Shown here piece by piece: positions 8,085 through 17,224 of a stretch of 64,000 nucleotides of DNA. Source of the DNA: Crinalium sp049646245 (lineage in GTDB: Bacteria > Cyanobacteriota > Cyanobacteriia > Cyanobacteriales > PCC-9333); assembly GCA_049646245.1 (NCBI GenBank), contig JBARVL010000027.1, positions 62,001-126,000 on the forward strand, in the 5' to 3' direction. Position 1 is the stretch's first letter. Each line of letters opens with the position of its first letter. A program made the position numbers and the translations under genes. Under the pieces are notes generated by a model, which had not been told where the DNA came from, searched no databases, and saw only the letters and a list, made by a program, of their open reading frames with translations.

Positions 8085-9611
8085 GTGGCTCGTCGCAAAG
8101 CAAATACTACTCGCTCGTCCGAGGGTAAGCAACAGCAACCAACTCGAAAAAGTGAATCACTTTTTGAGCTAAAAAAACCTTCCTATCAAACACACTCTGG
8201 GAAGGGACTGCGCTTGGGCGATCGCCCTCCAGCAATAGATATTTTTAATAATTTTGCTGATTCGATCAAAAACTCGGAGCGGAGAAATGTTCAGTCTCTA
8301 CGAGCGCTTGCCGACAGCCTACCCGTACAGGTAGCGATTAGGCACATCATAGACAGTACAATTTCAATGGATTTTTTTGTTAAGCCTCCAGAAGAAGAGA
8401 AGGATGCCCCAGCAGCAATTAAGCAAGCAAAAGCCATTGAAAAAGCATTAAAGCATCCTAATCGAGACGAGCAAAACAATTATCGTAAATTCGTCAGCAG
8501 TATCGTAACTGATATCTTAATTGGCAATATTGCGGCGATCGAAAGACAGCCCTCTCCTGGAGGGGAGGGAGGTGAGGGACAACCCTTGTGGTTATGGGTG
8601 GTTGACTACGAACGGATTGTTGTCAACGAGGAATGGACTGCCGACAAAGAAGGCTTAATGCCTAGATATTGGGACACGGGAAATTACACAAACGTTGAAG
8701 CTTGGATTCCGCTACTAAACAAAGATTTATTCTTGATTCAAAAATATACAAATTCTTGGAGGTATAACGCACCTTCTACAGTAGAAATTGCTTTCGATAT
8801 GATAATAAGCTGGCTGGGATTAAGTCAGTATCAAACACAGACAACTAGCAAGGCTCAACAAGAATTTTTGCTAGATATCGGAGAAGTAAGCTCAAAGGAA
8901 TTACAAGCTTTTCGAGAATTTTTTGAGGTTGAAGTTTTAGGTAGGGGAGCCGCTCCTATTTTTGGCAGTAAGAACGGGGGGATTAATGTTATTAAACTGG
9001 GCGCATCTAATGACGATGGACTGTATCTTAAATATCAAGAAATGATTCTGCGGATAATAGCTCTGGCTTTTCATTTGAGTGCAAGAGACATGAACATTGT
9101 CGAGCCAGATAACAGAGCTACGGCAGGTGTTGCAGCCGACTTGAGTTTCCAAAGAGCTATCCTTCCGATGAGTCAGTTGATAGTCGAGGCGTTACAGGAC
9201 GAGGTAGTTGACCTGTACTACCCTGGCTATGAAATCGACTTTATTGACAAAGAACCCCGAAGTGAGAAGGAAGAAGCTGAAACGGCGGCGATGCTATACG
9301 AGAAAAAAGTCTTCACTCTTAACGAAGCTCGTGTCCGCGCTGGGGAAGCTCCCTTGAAAGAAAACGGAGATGGTTTTAGTACTGATGGAGCGGAGAAACA
9401 GGAACAGCCTATGCCGCCTTCTGCTTCGGGAGGTGCGAACAAAGCCAGCAAAGAAATTGAGGAAGATGACATAGACGAGGAGCCGAAAACAACAGATTTA
9501 ACTGATGAGAAAAAAACAGGCAAAAGCACCTCAACAAAAGGTAAAAAGAGTAAGGCTGTTCAAGCCAGTCAGAAAAAATCCAACGAGTTTTGGCAGTTGA
9601 GTTTATTTTAA
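8085..9611 (+). CDS. Portal protein
   Basis: Probable dodecameric portal through which DNA is packaged and ejected. The 508-residue length, the position just before the protease and capsid genes, and the pattern fit HK97/SPP1-type portals: SLPVQVAIRHIIDSTISMDFFV, then FVSSIVTDILIGNIAAIE, LWVVDYERI, a central helix-rich stem region, then LRIIALAFHLSARDMNI. The last 90 residues are charged and low in complexity. The start is the GTG at 8085, with GGAG 10 bases upstream; no in-frame ATG is near. No terminase gene precedes it, which is unusual. Confidence 0.8.
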   Translation: MARRKANTTRSSEGKQQQPTRKSESLFELKKPSYQTHSGKGLRLGDRPPAIDIFNNFADSIKNSERRNVQSLRALADSLPVQVAIRHIIDSTISMDFFVKPPEEEKDAPAAIKQAKAIEKALKHPNRDEQNNYRKFVSSIVTDILIGNIAAIERQPSPGGEGGEGQPLWLWVVDYERIVVNEEWTADKEGLMPRYWDTGNYTNVEAWIPLLNKDLFLIQKYTNSWRYNAPSTVEIAFDMIISWLGLSQYQTQTTSKAQQEFLLDIGEVSSKELQAFREFFEVEVLGRGAAPIFGSKNGGINVIKLGASNDDGLYLKYQEMILRIIALAFHLSARDMNIVEPDNRATAGVAADLSFQRAILPMSQLIVEALQDEVVDLYYPGYEIDFIDKEPRSEKEEAETAAMLYEKKVFTLNEARVRAGEAPLKENGDGFSTDGAEKQEQPMPPSASGGANKASKEIEEDDIDEEPKTTDLTDEKKTGKSTSTKGKKSKAVQASQKKSNEFWQLSLF

Positions 9612-9993
9612 TTTTTTGCAGCAAGCGCGAGGCATTCTTTTTGTTCTACGATGTTATACTGTTCGCAACAGGAATGGTAATCAACCTGTATAAAAACCTA
9701 ACTGCCTAACGGCAATCTGCACCTTGACAATTGAAGATATGGGGTTCTATTCCATAGTTCTAGTTTCCTGCCCAGGAATAGGTAAAATCTTCATGGGAAC
9801 TAGACGACACAGAATTTAAACTCAATCCAGTTTTGCAGCAATGCAACTACCTTCGGGCAGAGGGGAAGTTAACGCTTGGGGAGAGAACCACCTCTGACTT
9901 AAGTACCGCAAGGGGTTTAGGTTAAATGGACTCGCTGAACCAAGAATCTTAAGGTTTCGACTTTGAGAGTGTCAAATTTTGGTTATGTTTAAG
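9612..9993 (+). ncRNA. Candidate structured RNA resembling a TnpB-transposon right end (omega RNA-like)
   Basis: This 437-bp gene-free gap has no convincing reading frame but clear pairing potential. CTAGTTTCC (9768-9776) can pair with GGGAACTAG (9796-9804), and GCAGAGG (9860-9866) with CCTCTGA-type sequence (9892-9898). The end reads CGCTGAACCAAGAATC, then a CTTAAGG/CTTTGAG hairpin, then GTGTCAA. That ending matches what I remember of cyanobacterial IS605/IS1341 right ends, where the omega RNA scaffold stops and the guide begins. No tnpB remnant was found here, and the end differs from that of the local tnpB element. Boundaries are approximate. Confidence 0.45.
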
Positions 9994-10048
9994 ATATCTT
10001 GAAAATATTTTAAAATTCCGACATTCCTCAACCCACAAATTTTTTTTT

Positions 10049-10570
10049 ATGAATATCACCCCTACCGCCAAATGGCAAAAGTCAAAACTAATTATTCCTG
10101 GCAAGGGTACGGTTTTCAAGCCTAGAGGAGAAACAGCCATACAGCCAGAGATTGGGCAATGGTTGGTTGAAAACGGGTACGCGATCGCTGCAACCGCTAA
10201 AACCACACCAGATAAGATAGGCTCACTTTCTGGGGAGTTTTCGCTTTCGCTCGAACTCATCAATTCGCCCGAACTTACTTTTGAAGAGGCAAGTCCCGAA
10301 CCAAAAGAATCTAAAGAGATCGAGGTAGGGGAAGATGCTGGTTTAAGCTTGATAGCGACGACATCAGAAAAGGATTGGCAGATCGCTGCTTTGGACTTTC
10401 TCAACCAAGCAACTCCGCAACTAATTACAGAGAAAACAAAAAAAATAGGGGTTAAGACAGCTAATCAGTTAGTAGAGAGTCGAGTACTTAACTGGGCTAC
10501 AGTTGAATATATATTATCGGCGCAACAACTGAGAAACGTCGAAGAAGTTTTTAATCAGGAGGGAATATGA
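10049..10570 (+). CDS. Hypothetical head-operon protein, 173 residues
   Basis: Not recognised. The N-terminal 70 residues look like a small beta domain (KLIIPGKGTVFKPRG, then IGQWLVENGYAIAA), and the C-terminal 60 are helical (QIAALDFLNQATPQLI, then WATVEYILSAQQLRNVEEVFNQ). An acidic linker joins them. Its stop overlaps the start of the next gene (ATGA), so the two are translationally coupled and belong to the head operon. It may be a head-assembly or decoration accessory protein; this is inferred from position only. Confidence 0.65.
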   Translation: MNITPTAKWQKSKLIIPGKGTVFKPRGETAIQPEIGQWLVENGYAIAATAKTTPDKIGSLSGEFSLSLELINSPELTFEEASPEPKESKEIEVGEDAGLSLIATTSEKDWQIAALDFLNQATPQLITEKTKKIGVKTANQLVESRVLNWATVEYILSAQQLRNVEEVFNQEGI

Positions 10571-11154
10571 CCACAGCTTTTGTAGAACATATTAGTTTCA
10601 CGGCTAGCAAGTTATTGAAACTTGTAACAGAACGAGGTAAGCCAAAAACTATTTCAGTAGCATTCAATCGCCCCGCTAATACACTTGCTTACAGCACTGG
10701 GCAGGCAATATATCCCCCCGCTCCTGTTCAGCCGTCAGCGACTCCCGTTAATGGTCTTAAGTTTGCTGGGGTTGGTGGAGAGGAACAAAAAGAAAGCTTA
10801 ATCTTGGCGGCTAAATTGATCGACTATGCCGGAGGCTCCCCGCCACTAGAAGCAGATCTACTGCTGTTTTCAGAACCTTTAGAAAACCCTCCTGTGGACG
10901 GTGCGCCATTTCAGCCTACAACACAAGATATGGATTCGTTTGTAGAAATACTTTCGTTTACGTCTTCTACAGCTACGTCCGCTGGCAGTACAATGATCTA
11001 TAAGATTATCCCAAATACTTCGGTTGGCACGAGCGAATCGTCGGTTGATTTGTACGGTGTTTTGGTTGCTAAAAATGATTACACTCCAAGTTCAGCAGGA
11101 AAGTTTTCAATTCAAATCAGTTTGATGCCCCAGGGCGCACACTTACTTGATTGA
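10567..11154 (+). CDS. Putative head decoration or minor capsid protein
   Basis: 195 residues, nearly all predicted beta strand, with proline- and serine-rich loops (PPAPVQPSATPVNG) and regular strands (KTISVAFNRPANTLAYSTG, then KFSIQISLMPQG). The position between portal and protease and the beta-only character fit a capsid-surface decoration protein, but no family motif was recognised. It starts within the stop of the upstream gene. A terminator and a short leader separate it from the protease gene. Confidence 0.55.
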   Translation: MTTAFVEHISFTASKLLKLVTERGKPKTISVAFNRPANTLAYSTGQAIYPPAPVQPSATPVNGLKFAGVGGEEQKESLILAAKLIDYAGGSPPLEADLLLFSEPLENPPVDGAPFQPTTQDMDSFVEILSFTSSTATSAGSTMIYKIIPNTSVGTSESSVDLYGVLVAKNDYTPSSAGKFSIQISLMPQGAHLLD

Positions 11155-11230
11155 TTTTTCCTAAGATGATAGGAGTAACATAGAGTTGACCTATCAATAA
11201 TTACTTAACTAAATATTTGCCCAGCCCTTA

Positions 11231-11277
11231 AACAAAGCCTGGTGTTCTTTCAAAGAGAATACTAGGCTTTGTTGTTT
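11231..11277 (+). terminator. Intrinsic terminator
   Basis: AACAAAGCCTGGTGTTCTTT and AAAGAGAATACTAGGCTTTG form a long, slightly imperfect stem followed by TTGTTTT. It partly separates the decoration gene from the protease gene. Confidence 0.75.
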
Positions 11278-11290
11278 TCAACTAGAAAAT

Positions 11291-13207
11291 ATGCACACTT
11301 CGCACACAGACAACCAGAAAAATGTAGAAATAAATGCTGTTGGTAAGATTTTGTCTCAACAAAACGCCAGTCGAATTGCCAATGCTATAAAAACAATGAT
11401 TGAGTTGTTGGCGGACTCTCAAACGTTAGCAGAACTCGATCTTGGCTGGATCTTGGAAAAAGCCGAAACCCTTAAAAAACCAATTGAAGCAAGCACGGGT
11501 GAGTCTTCATTAGATCCCCTTGCTGAAAGAGAAACAACTGTAGTTGCCGAAGCCTCTAGGTTTAAGCGGATGGTTGAATCTTCGGCATGGGGGCAGCGGT
11601 TGCAAACGGTAATGCGCTTTTTTGAAGAGGAATTCCAATCTCTTCACTCAAGGTATGTCTACCCTGGGTACAGGGTAGACGTAACACCTGAGCAAAAAGT
11701 TGATGCGTATCAGCATCTGACAGAAGACTTGAATTCAGTCCTACGATCGCTGCACGAAGATGCACTAAAGTTTGACGAAGTTGGGATAGCGGCTCAATCC
11801 TCCGAGGACTTATTTAGTGACTTACTCAAGGGAGCGATTACTGCCCAAGATACTGAGTCAGGTATTGAGATCAAAGCTGAAGGCGCTCAATTATTTGCTT
11901 TTGACTGCCCAATACAGCTAGAAGCAAGTGCCAGCGAAGATCCTAACAGACGGCCGATAAAAGGGGTATTGTTTCGGATTGACGAGCCAAGTGAAGCGAT
12001 TCCAGCGATCGGCCCTGGGCTACCTCTCTATATTCCTAGCCAGGTTGCAGCTTCCTTGGTTAATTCAGTTGCGGGACTACCGTTAGACGCACACGATTCC
12101 TTAGATCAACACGCCAACAAAGAAATTGCGGGTGTGATGCAAACAGCTAGTATCGCAGGTGGCGACTTTATCGTACACGGCATACTGTGGCCTTGGAGTC
12201 AAAATAAAAAAGTTCAAGCGATCTCGGCAAATGCCAAAAAGCTCGGAATGAGTATGAACGCGATCGCGAAAGGGCATGAGGCCACTATTGACAACAAGAA
12301 AGTTTTTTACATCGATCAGCTTCGGTTGATGGGTGCAAACATTTTATTCAGCAAATCAGCTACCTACAAAAAGACTCGGCTGATTGCTGCACAAGAATTT
12401 GTCGCTTCTTCTTCTTCTTCTTCTTCTTCTTCTTCTCTGCTAGATGAAGAAAACGCTGAACCAACAAAGCTGGCTGTAGAAACACCAGTTGGAGAGTCAC
12501 AGCATCTTGTTGCAGCGCAAGCGCAAGGAGAGGTTGTTTTTGAGGACAACATCGACGTTGATGACGATGATGTTGATATTCGAGAAGACCTCGACTTACT
12601 AGACTCAGACTTCAAGGCTGAGGATGAAGTAGAAGATTCGACGGATGAAGATCTGTCGGACGAAACTTCGGACGGCAACACTGAAAACCCTATTGACGAA
12701 GGAGATATTGACATGACTACTGGAACAGGTTCAAACGAAGCTATGGATTCTGAAATCAAACTACAGTTGAGCGCTTTAAATAAAACGCTTTCTGAAACTC
12801 TCTCTAGCATGAACAACACCATTTCCGTGATGGGGGAAAAATTTAGTAGTCTTGAGGCTGAAGTTTCGGAAATTCGTGAAGACCACTATACCCGCAAAAC
12901 TGCATTACAAGCGTCTCAGCAAGAGCAGCAAGAACGTGAGAAAAAAGAAGAACTTGTTCAGATGATTGAAGCAGCGGTAGCAAAGCAAATTAATCCCAGC
13001 AATTCTCCCGCTCGTCGCACTTATCCCGTTGCAGCTAGAGCCACGACCTCTGGATCGTCAGGGAGCAGCGATTTACGGGAAAAAATGGCTTGGGTTAACG
13101 GACAGATTTCTGCGATGGAAGCATTGCCAGGTGGTGTCTACGATGGCGCAAAAGTTATGCAGTTGATGGATGAGAAGCGTCAGCTAGAGGCTCAAATTGG
13201 TGGTTAA
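11291..13207 (+). CDS. Prohead protease fused to scaffold domain
   Basis: Probable capsid-maturation protease with built-in scaffold. Residues 1-190 are helical. About 200-365 has the layout of phage prohead peptidases: FDCPIQLEA, then GVLFRIDEPSEAIPAIGPGLPLYIP, LPLDAHDS (likely the catalytic-histidine region), GVMQTASIAGG and KLGMSMNAIAKGHEA (possible catalytic serine). A ten-serine linker at about 373-382 leads to an acidic stretch and a coiled coil (about 490-570) that looks like scaffolding protein. An internal start gives a separate scaffold product. The catalytic residues are my reading, not confirmed. Confidence 0.7.
   Translation: MHTSHTDNQKNVEINAVGKILSQQNASRIANAIKTMIELLADSQTLAELDLGWILEKAETLKKPIEASTGESSLDPLAERETTVVAEASRFKRMVESSAWGQRLQTVMRFFEEEFQSLHSRYVYPGYRVDVTPEQKVDAYQHLTEDLNSVLRSLHEDALKFDEVGIAAQSSEDLFSDLLKGAITAQDTESGIEIKAEGAQLFAFDCPIQLEASASEDPNRRPIKGVLFRIDEPSEAIPAIGPGLPLYIPSQVAASLVNSVAGLPLDAHDSLDQHANKEIAGVMQTASIAGGDFIVHGILWPWSQNKKVQAISANAKKLGMSMNAIAKGHEATIDNKKVFYIDQLRLMGANILFSKSATYKKTRLIAAQEFVASSSSSSSSSSLLDEENAEPTKLAVETPVGESQHLVAAQAQGEVVFEDNIDVDDDDVDIREDLDLLDSDFKAEDEVEDSTDEDLSDETSDGNTENPIDEGDIDMTTGTGSNEAMDSEIKLQLSALNKTLSETLSSMNNTISVMGEKFSSLEAEVSEIREDHYTRKTALQASQQEQQEREKKEELVQMIEAAVAKQINPSNSPARRTYPVAARATTSGSSGSSDLREKMAWVNGQISAMEALPGGVYDGAKVMQLMDEKRQLEAQIGG
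12405..12437 (+). repeat. TTC trinucleotide tract encoding ten serines
   Basis: About ten tandem TCT codons lie at the joint between the protease and the scaffold domain. Changes by whole units keep the frame, so length variation would change only the linker. Confidence 0.85.
12713..13207 (+). CDS. Nested scaffolding protein (internal start)
   Basis: An ATG at 12713 lies in frame with the protease gene, and AAGGAG at 12699-12704 precedes it by 8 bases. This is the best ribosome-binding site in the area. The product would be 164 residues: MTTGTGSNEAMDSEI, a long coiled coil, and a helical C-terminus. The arrangement copies the lambda C/Nu3 pair, where the scaffold is made in excess from within the protease gene. 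Expression as a separate protein is inferred. Confidence 0.6.
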   Translation: MTTGTGSNEAMDSEIKLQLSALNKTLSETLSSMNNTISVMGEKFSSLEAEVSEIREDHYTRKTALQASQQEQQEREKKEELVQMIEAAVAKQINPSNSPARRTYPVAARATTSGSSGSSDLREKMAWVNGQISAMEALPGGVYDGAKVMQLMDEKRQLEAQIGG

Positions 13208-13262
13208 CTGCTAACTGCTTAGAAGGGGTGGCGACTTAAATAAAACCTTAAGGAAGAAAATT

Positions 13263-14297
13263 ATGGCTCGTGGTTTGATTGACGATATTGGATTCCAGCC
13301 TATCGAGGCTGCAAGTGAAGCTTTGGATGGTTTCACCGTGAGATGGGATTACCTCGGTGTAATCAAGAATTATATGCGGGAAACAATGATTCTCTGGCCA
13401 ATGCTTCCGAAGGAACAAGCGGAGTCAGACCCCGTGCAAGAACTTGCGGAAGGGCCAGAACCTCTAAGCGGATTCGTTGACAAGATTGGGTTGGCTCCCC
13501 CAGAAAACCCAGAGGATTTGTTGGCGCATCATCCTGGAATCCCACAACCCGTAAAGGCTGTTGGTGGCGTAGTTCGTTTCGGGCATTATGCTAGATCGCT
13601 TTATGCTCAACAAGGAAAACCTTTCGGGGAGTTAGTAGCTAGGCGGACTACTCGGATGTTGATAAAAACCCTGAAGACGCTTGAAAAAGCGTTGTTCACG
13701 GGTAACTCCTCTATTAATCCATTGGAGTTCAACGGTATTGATCGCCAAATGAATCCTGCAAATATATATCCAGCAGATTTAACGACAGGGGATTCAATTG
13801 TCCGCAAGCTGCGAGGAATTGTGCGGCTTGCGATGGATGACCCAGATATCCTGAAAAATATCACTCACATTTACTGTTCTGGGTTGGCACTCAATATTCT
13901 AGAAAATGAAGTTGACGCTAAGTTGGAGTACCACAACCTCGACATGATTCGCCCTGGGTTGAGGGTTCCAGCGATTGTCACACAGGCAGGCATAATTCCA
14001 ATACTTCCCTCTCCCTTTGTTCCAAATATCAAGGGGAGAAATGGGGCAAAAGACATTATTCGTTTCTATCTTTTGGACACATCTTCTCTTGTATGGAAAG
14101 GTGTTTATCCAGAAGGTGGGCAACGTACATTTGAACCCCAGATCTTCGAGGTAAGTACCTTCAATAATTCAGCAGTTCCTTACCTTTTAGACAAGCGAAT
14201 GGCGCTGGCTTATGGCACACTTTATCTTGGAAATGCTGGGATGAACGTTTACCGTTTAGATTGTGCAGTTCCCAACGGTACAATTGGCAGTATTTAA
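13263..14297 (+). CDS. Major capsid protein (HK97-fold type)
   Basis: 344 residues, directly after the protease/scaffold gene and preceded by AAGGAAG. Features fitting an HK97-type coat protein are a helical N-terminal arm, a spine-helix region with FGELVARRTTRMLIKTLKTLEKALFTGN, a loop with FNGIDRQM, then the A domain with ITHIYCSGLALNILENEVDA and PILPSPFVPN, and a hydrophobic C-terminus (MALAYGTLYLGNAGMNVYRLDC). There is no separate N-terminal delta domain, consistent with a separate scaffold. Its own partial terminator follows. Confidence 0.85.
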   Translation: MARGLIDDIGFQPIEAASEALDGFTVRWDYLGVIKNYMRETMILWPMLPKEQAESDPVQELAEGPEPLSGFVDKIGLAPPENPEDLLAHHPGIPQPVKAVGGVVRFGHYARSLYAQQGKPFGELVARRTTRMLIKTLKTLEKALFTGNSSINPLEFNGIDRQMNPANIYPADLTTGDSIVRKLRGIVRLAMDDPDILKNITHIYCSGLALNILENEVDAKLEYHNLDMIRPGLRVPAIVTQAGIIPILPSPFVPNIKGRNGAKDIIRFYLLDTSSLVWKGVYPEGGQRTFEPQIFEVSTFNNSAVPYLLDKRMALAYGTLYLGNAGMNVYRLDCAVPNGTIGSI

Positions 14298-14322
14298 ACT
14301 TCACAGTCAATTCGATTCTTTG

Positions 14323-14355
14323 CTCGTGAGGATGTCAAAAGCCTTGCGAGTTTTA
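14323..14355 (+). terminator. Weak intrinsic terminator after the capsid gene
   Basis: CTCGTGAGG (14323-14331) pairs with CCTTGCGAG (14342-14350), including two G-U pairs, and TTTTAATTTTT follows. Partial termination here would make capsid mRNA more abundant than the connector genes behind it. Confidence 0.6.
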
Positions 14356-14388
14356 ATTTTTAATTATTAAATACGAAAATATTAAGCA

Positions 14389-15024
14389 ATGGCATTAACT
14401 TATTTAGATTCAGCGATCGCCCGTCAAAAATTAATTGCAACAGGTGAGTTTAGCGAAAATGACGCTCCTTCGATAGAAATTATTGAAGAGGTGTTAGCTA
14501 ATATCGCTTGCTATTTAGAAGAATGGCTTAATTATTGCCCGTTACCAACTACACATACAGATATTTTTCCTGCTGGAAGGGGGAAAGACGTTCTGTTGCA
14601 TGAGTATCCTGTAATTGAAATAACCAGCGTTTCCGTTAAAATGCCCCAAGTAATCGGCTACACAAACTTAGCTGCGGGGGTTCAATACAATGCTTATTCT
14701 CTTTGGGGAGAACAACGAAGAATAACTGTATTTTGTCATCATGCCGGAAGCATTAAGGTTGAATATATTGCAGGGTACGAGTCTTTACCTAATGTATTTG
14801 CTTTGACTGTATTTCAAGTGTTGCGGCAAGCCTTGAAGCAGAAAACTTTTGCTGGAGACTTGTCGTTTTTGAATGAGCCTTACCGAGATGTTACTTCGAT
14901 TAGCATACCTGGAATTAGCAAGGGTTTTAGCACAGGCAAGCCAGCTAAACCAACTGGGGACGGCTTAGTAAAAGACAGGCTGTTTCAACCCTTATCTGGA
15001 TATATTCGCCGTTACACTACGTAG
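14389..15024 (+). CDS. Head-tail connector (adaptor) protein
   Basis: 211 residues with the layout of gp6/gp15-type connectors that dock under the portal: an N-terminal helix pair (PSIEIIEEVLANIACYLEEWLNYCPL), a beta strand pair containing LLHEYPVIEITSVSVK, then GSIKVEYIAGYESLPNVFALTVFQVLRQAL, a motif typical of these adaptors. A basic, proline-rich tail follows. It comes straight after the capsid gene and 10 bases before the zincin-like gene. Confidence 0.7.
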   Translation: MALTYLDSAIARQKLIATGEFSENDAPSIEIIEEVLANIACYLEEWLNYCPLPTTHTDIFPAGRGKDVLLHEYPVIEITSVSVKMPQVIGYTNLAAGVQYNAYSLWGEQRRITVFCHHAGSIKVEYIAGYESLPNVFALTVFQVLRQALKQKTFAGDLSFLNEPYRDVTSISIPGISKGFSTGKPAKPTGDGLVKDRLFQPLSGYIRRYTT

Positions 15025-15034
15025 GATTTAAACA

Positions 15035-17224
15035 ATGGCTGAGGATTCGCTAAGACTATTAAATTGCCAATTCAAATTAATGCAGCTAGCGATCGCGTCT
15101 GAGCGTGTTTATGCCCCAGGTGAGTTCGACGAAAAGTTTGGGGTGAAACGCGACGCTGACGGAAAATTTGCCACAAAAGCAGGGATGAATATACCTAAAC
15201 CTGCGGCGGAAAAGGTAACGAGCGGCAGCAAGGCAGGCGATCGCTTCGCTTCTGTTGTAGGTAACGCTTTAGTTAGATCGCCTGATACTCTCCATGCAGC
15301 AAATCACATACTGATTGAAGGAGGCATACACAGAGATATTCTCGAAATTGCGCGAATACAGAATCAAGCCAGGATGCGTGACATAACCTATATGTATCCA
15401 ACGGGTACATCACAGCAGCACGAAGAATTGCCTGATATTGTACCGACATCCCCGATTGAAGACATAAAAAATTTAATTGGAAGTACCCAGAAAGATATTG
15501 CCAAGTTCAAGGAACTGCTTAAAACAGATAGAGGTGAAGCTGGTAAATTCGCTGGAATAATGGTTGGTAATGTGGTACAAAGGGCGATTCCTTTGGCGCT
15601 ATACACAACCTTAACGATTGGCCCTGATATAGTTATTGGACTTGCTTTAAGCGAAAGCCTGCCGCTTATTTTGGGTGGCTTTGCAGCTACGAAACTCGCC
15701 TTATATGCAACGGATAAAGCTATGGATGCGGCGCAAATTAAAAATCCCGCAACTAGAGCGTATATAAATATAGCCATAAGCTTGACTAGCTTGAGAACCG
15801 TTAAAGGCATCGTCAAGATGGTCGGGGATGCCAAGCTTGGGGCTGAAGGCGTACATCAGTTGATGGAATCAGGCAAGAACGCTGACGATATTTTAAACAC
15901 ATTCAAAACAATACAAGAAACTGTAAAAAGATCCTTATCTCCTAGCGCCATAGAAAAAGATAAAAAAATTGCGGAAAATCTTTTATCAACGATTAGTCGG
16001 ACGGCGAAAAACGCACCTAGCTCTCCTTTCACAAATCTCCTTAAAGACACTGGACTTTTTTATGCCACGCATCTCAGGAAAAACACAAAAGATATGGAGC
16101 GATTTATTAGCCATGAGCTAAGTAAAGCCCCCGATCTAGCCAAGGATTTGAAATCTGCTGGAGTAGACCCCAAAAAATTTACACAGAGATTGGTCGAAAT
16201 GTCTGATATCGAAAAACTTCCCCCTGCTATGCAGGGTCGCCGTCTAACAGAAATTGAGAATTTAATTAAACGAGCCAAAGAAATTCCTGAAGCCAGAAAA
16301 CAAGCAGAAGAAGTACCTAAATTAACAAAAGCCTATTTGGAAGAAGTTCAGCGAGTAGATGAACTACATAAAACCATTCAGAAGAATAATGGTTCACTGA
16401 GTCCCCAAGATTGGCAGGATATCTATAAATTAACCGATCAGCATTCAGGGATTCTCAAGAAAGCACTGGGCGTAAAGTGGCGATCGCAATTTATTAACGC
16501 GGAAATTGAGCATGGCGCTCACCTAGACAGATTTTTACACAGCACTACATCGGAAGGACAAAGAGAGGGCTACCGATTTTTCTTAGGGAGCCTGGTTAAA
16601 CCTGGAGTTTCTAAGGCTGTTGTAAAAGGCATGAGTCACGAAGAAACGAAAGCTTTTGTCGATCAGAGAAGGGCTGCGGAGCCGATGGGACAGGCTTTCT
16701 TAGATGAATGGACTACGGTAAAAGAACACAGGGAAGAAGCTATTGAGGCGGCTCGTAAAACAGCGGAATTGTTTGGTCGGATGATTCCTAAAGAGCTTAA
16801 ATTTGATATAACTTCCTACGGCATGAGAGCTTCTGCGGTTCAACTAATGGAAGCTAATAAAAAAGTAAAACAAATAATTGATATTTCTTATGCAGGAAAA
16901 GATCAGGTTTTTCACGAAATGTCGCACTTGATGGAGTTTGCTGACGACGCAGTTAGAGATACCGCGATCGCCTACAGAGAGTCCAGAAGATATCTTCCAG
17001 GATTAAAATCTCTGATGTTTGACGGCGGTACGGCGGGAGAGATGGGAATTGCCGGACTCTTCAAGCTTGGTAGATATGCAGGCAAAGTTTACCCATTTAA
17101 TGTCGCGTCAGAAATAGTCCCAATGGCATTAGAGAATCTCGCTGTTGCCAGGAAACTTCAGAAGGCTGCATTTATGGACAGGGAACACATGATGTTTGCA
17201 TTAGGAGCGCTATCGCATGGCTAG
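15035..17224 (+). CDS. Zincin-like virion-associated protein (paralogue A)
   Basis: 729 residues in the position where many phages carry a MuF-type minor head protein. The N-terminus holds RVYAPGEFDEKFGVKRD, then DGKFA, like the short RD-x-x-G-+-F motif seen in phage minor head proteins and injected toxins. Residues about 170-255 contain long hydrophobic segments (ALYTTLTIGPDIVIGLAL, SLPLILGGFAATKLAL). The middle is coiled coil. HEMSH at 627-631 with SEIVPMALENLA downstream forms a plausible zinc site (HExxH plus E). A second gene at 60126 has the same N- and C-terminal motifs. It may be packaged and injected; its substrate is unknown. Confidence 0.6.
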   Translation: MAEDSLRLLNCQFKLMQLAIASERVYAPGEFDEKFGVKRDADGKFATKAGMNIPKPAAEKVTSGSKAGDRFASVVGNALVRSPDTLHAANHILIEGGIHRDILEIARIQNQARMRDITYMYPTGTSQQHEELPDIVPTSPIEDIKNLIGSTQKDIAKFKELLKTDRGEAGKFAGIMVGNVVQRAIPLALYTTLTIGPDIVIGLALSESLPLILGGFAATKLALYATDKAMDAAQIKNPATRAYINIAISLTSLRTVKGIVKMVGDAKLGAEGVHQLMESGKNADDILNTFKTIQETVKRSLSPSAIEKDKKIAENLLSTISRTAKNAPSSPFTNLLKDTGLFYATHLRKNTKDMERFISHELSKAPDLAKDLKSAGVDPKKFTQRLVEMSDIEKLPPAMQGRRLTEIENLIKRAKEIPEARKQAEEVPKLTKAYLEEVQRVDELHKTIQKNNGSLSPQDWQDIYKLTDQHSGILKKALGVKWRSQFINAEIEHGAHLDRFLHSTTSEGQREGYRFFLGSLVKPGVSKAVVKGMSHEETKAFVDQRRAAEPMGQAFLDEWTTVKEHREEAIEAARKTAELFGRMIPKELKFDITSYGMRASAVQLMEANKKVKQIIDISYAGKDQVFHEMSHLMEFADDAVRDTAIAYRESRRYLPGLKSLMFDGGTAGEMGIAGLFKLGRYAGKVYPFNVASEIVPMALENLAVARKLQKAAFMDREHMMFALGALSHG

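Noticed and set aside
9949..10404. Minus-strand frame of 151 residues
   Set aside because: It overlaps the plus-strand 173-residue gene, which is coupled to the next head gene by an ATGA overlap. The minus frame also covers the end of the candidate RNA and has a serine-rich shadow composition.
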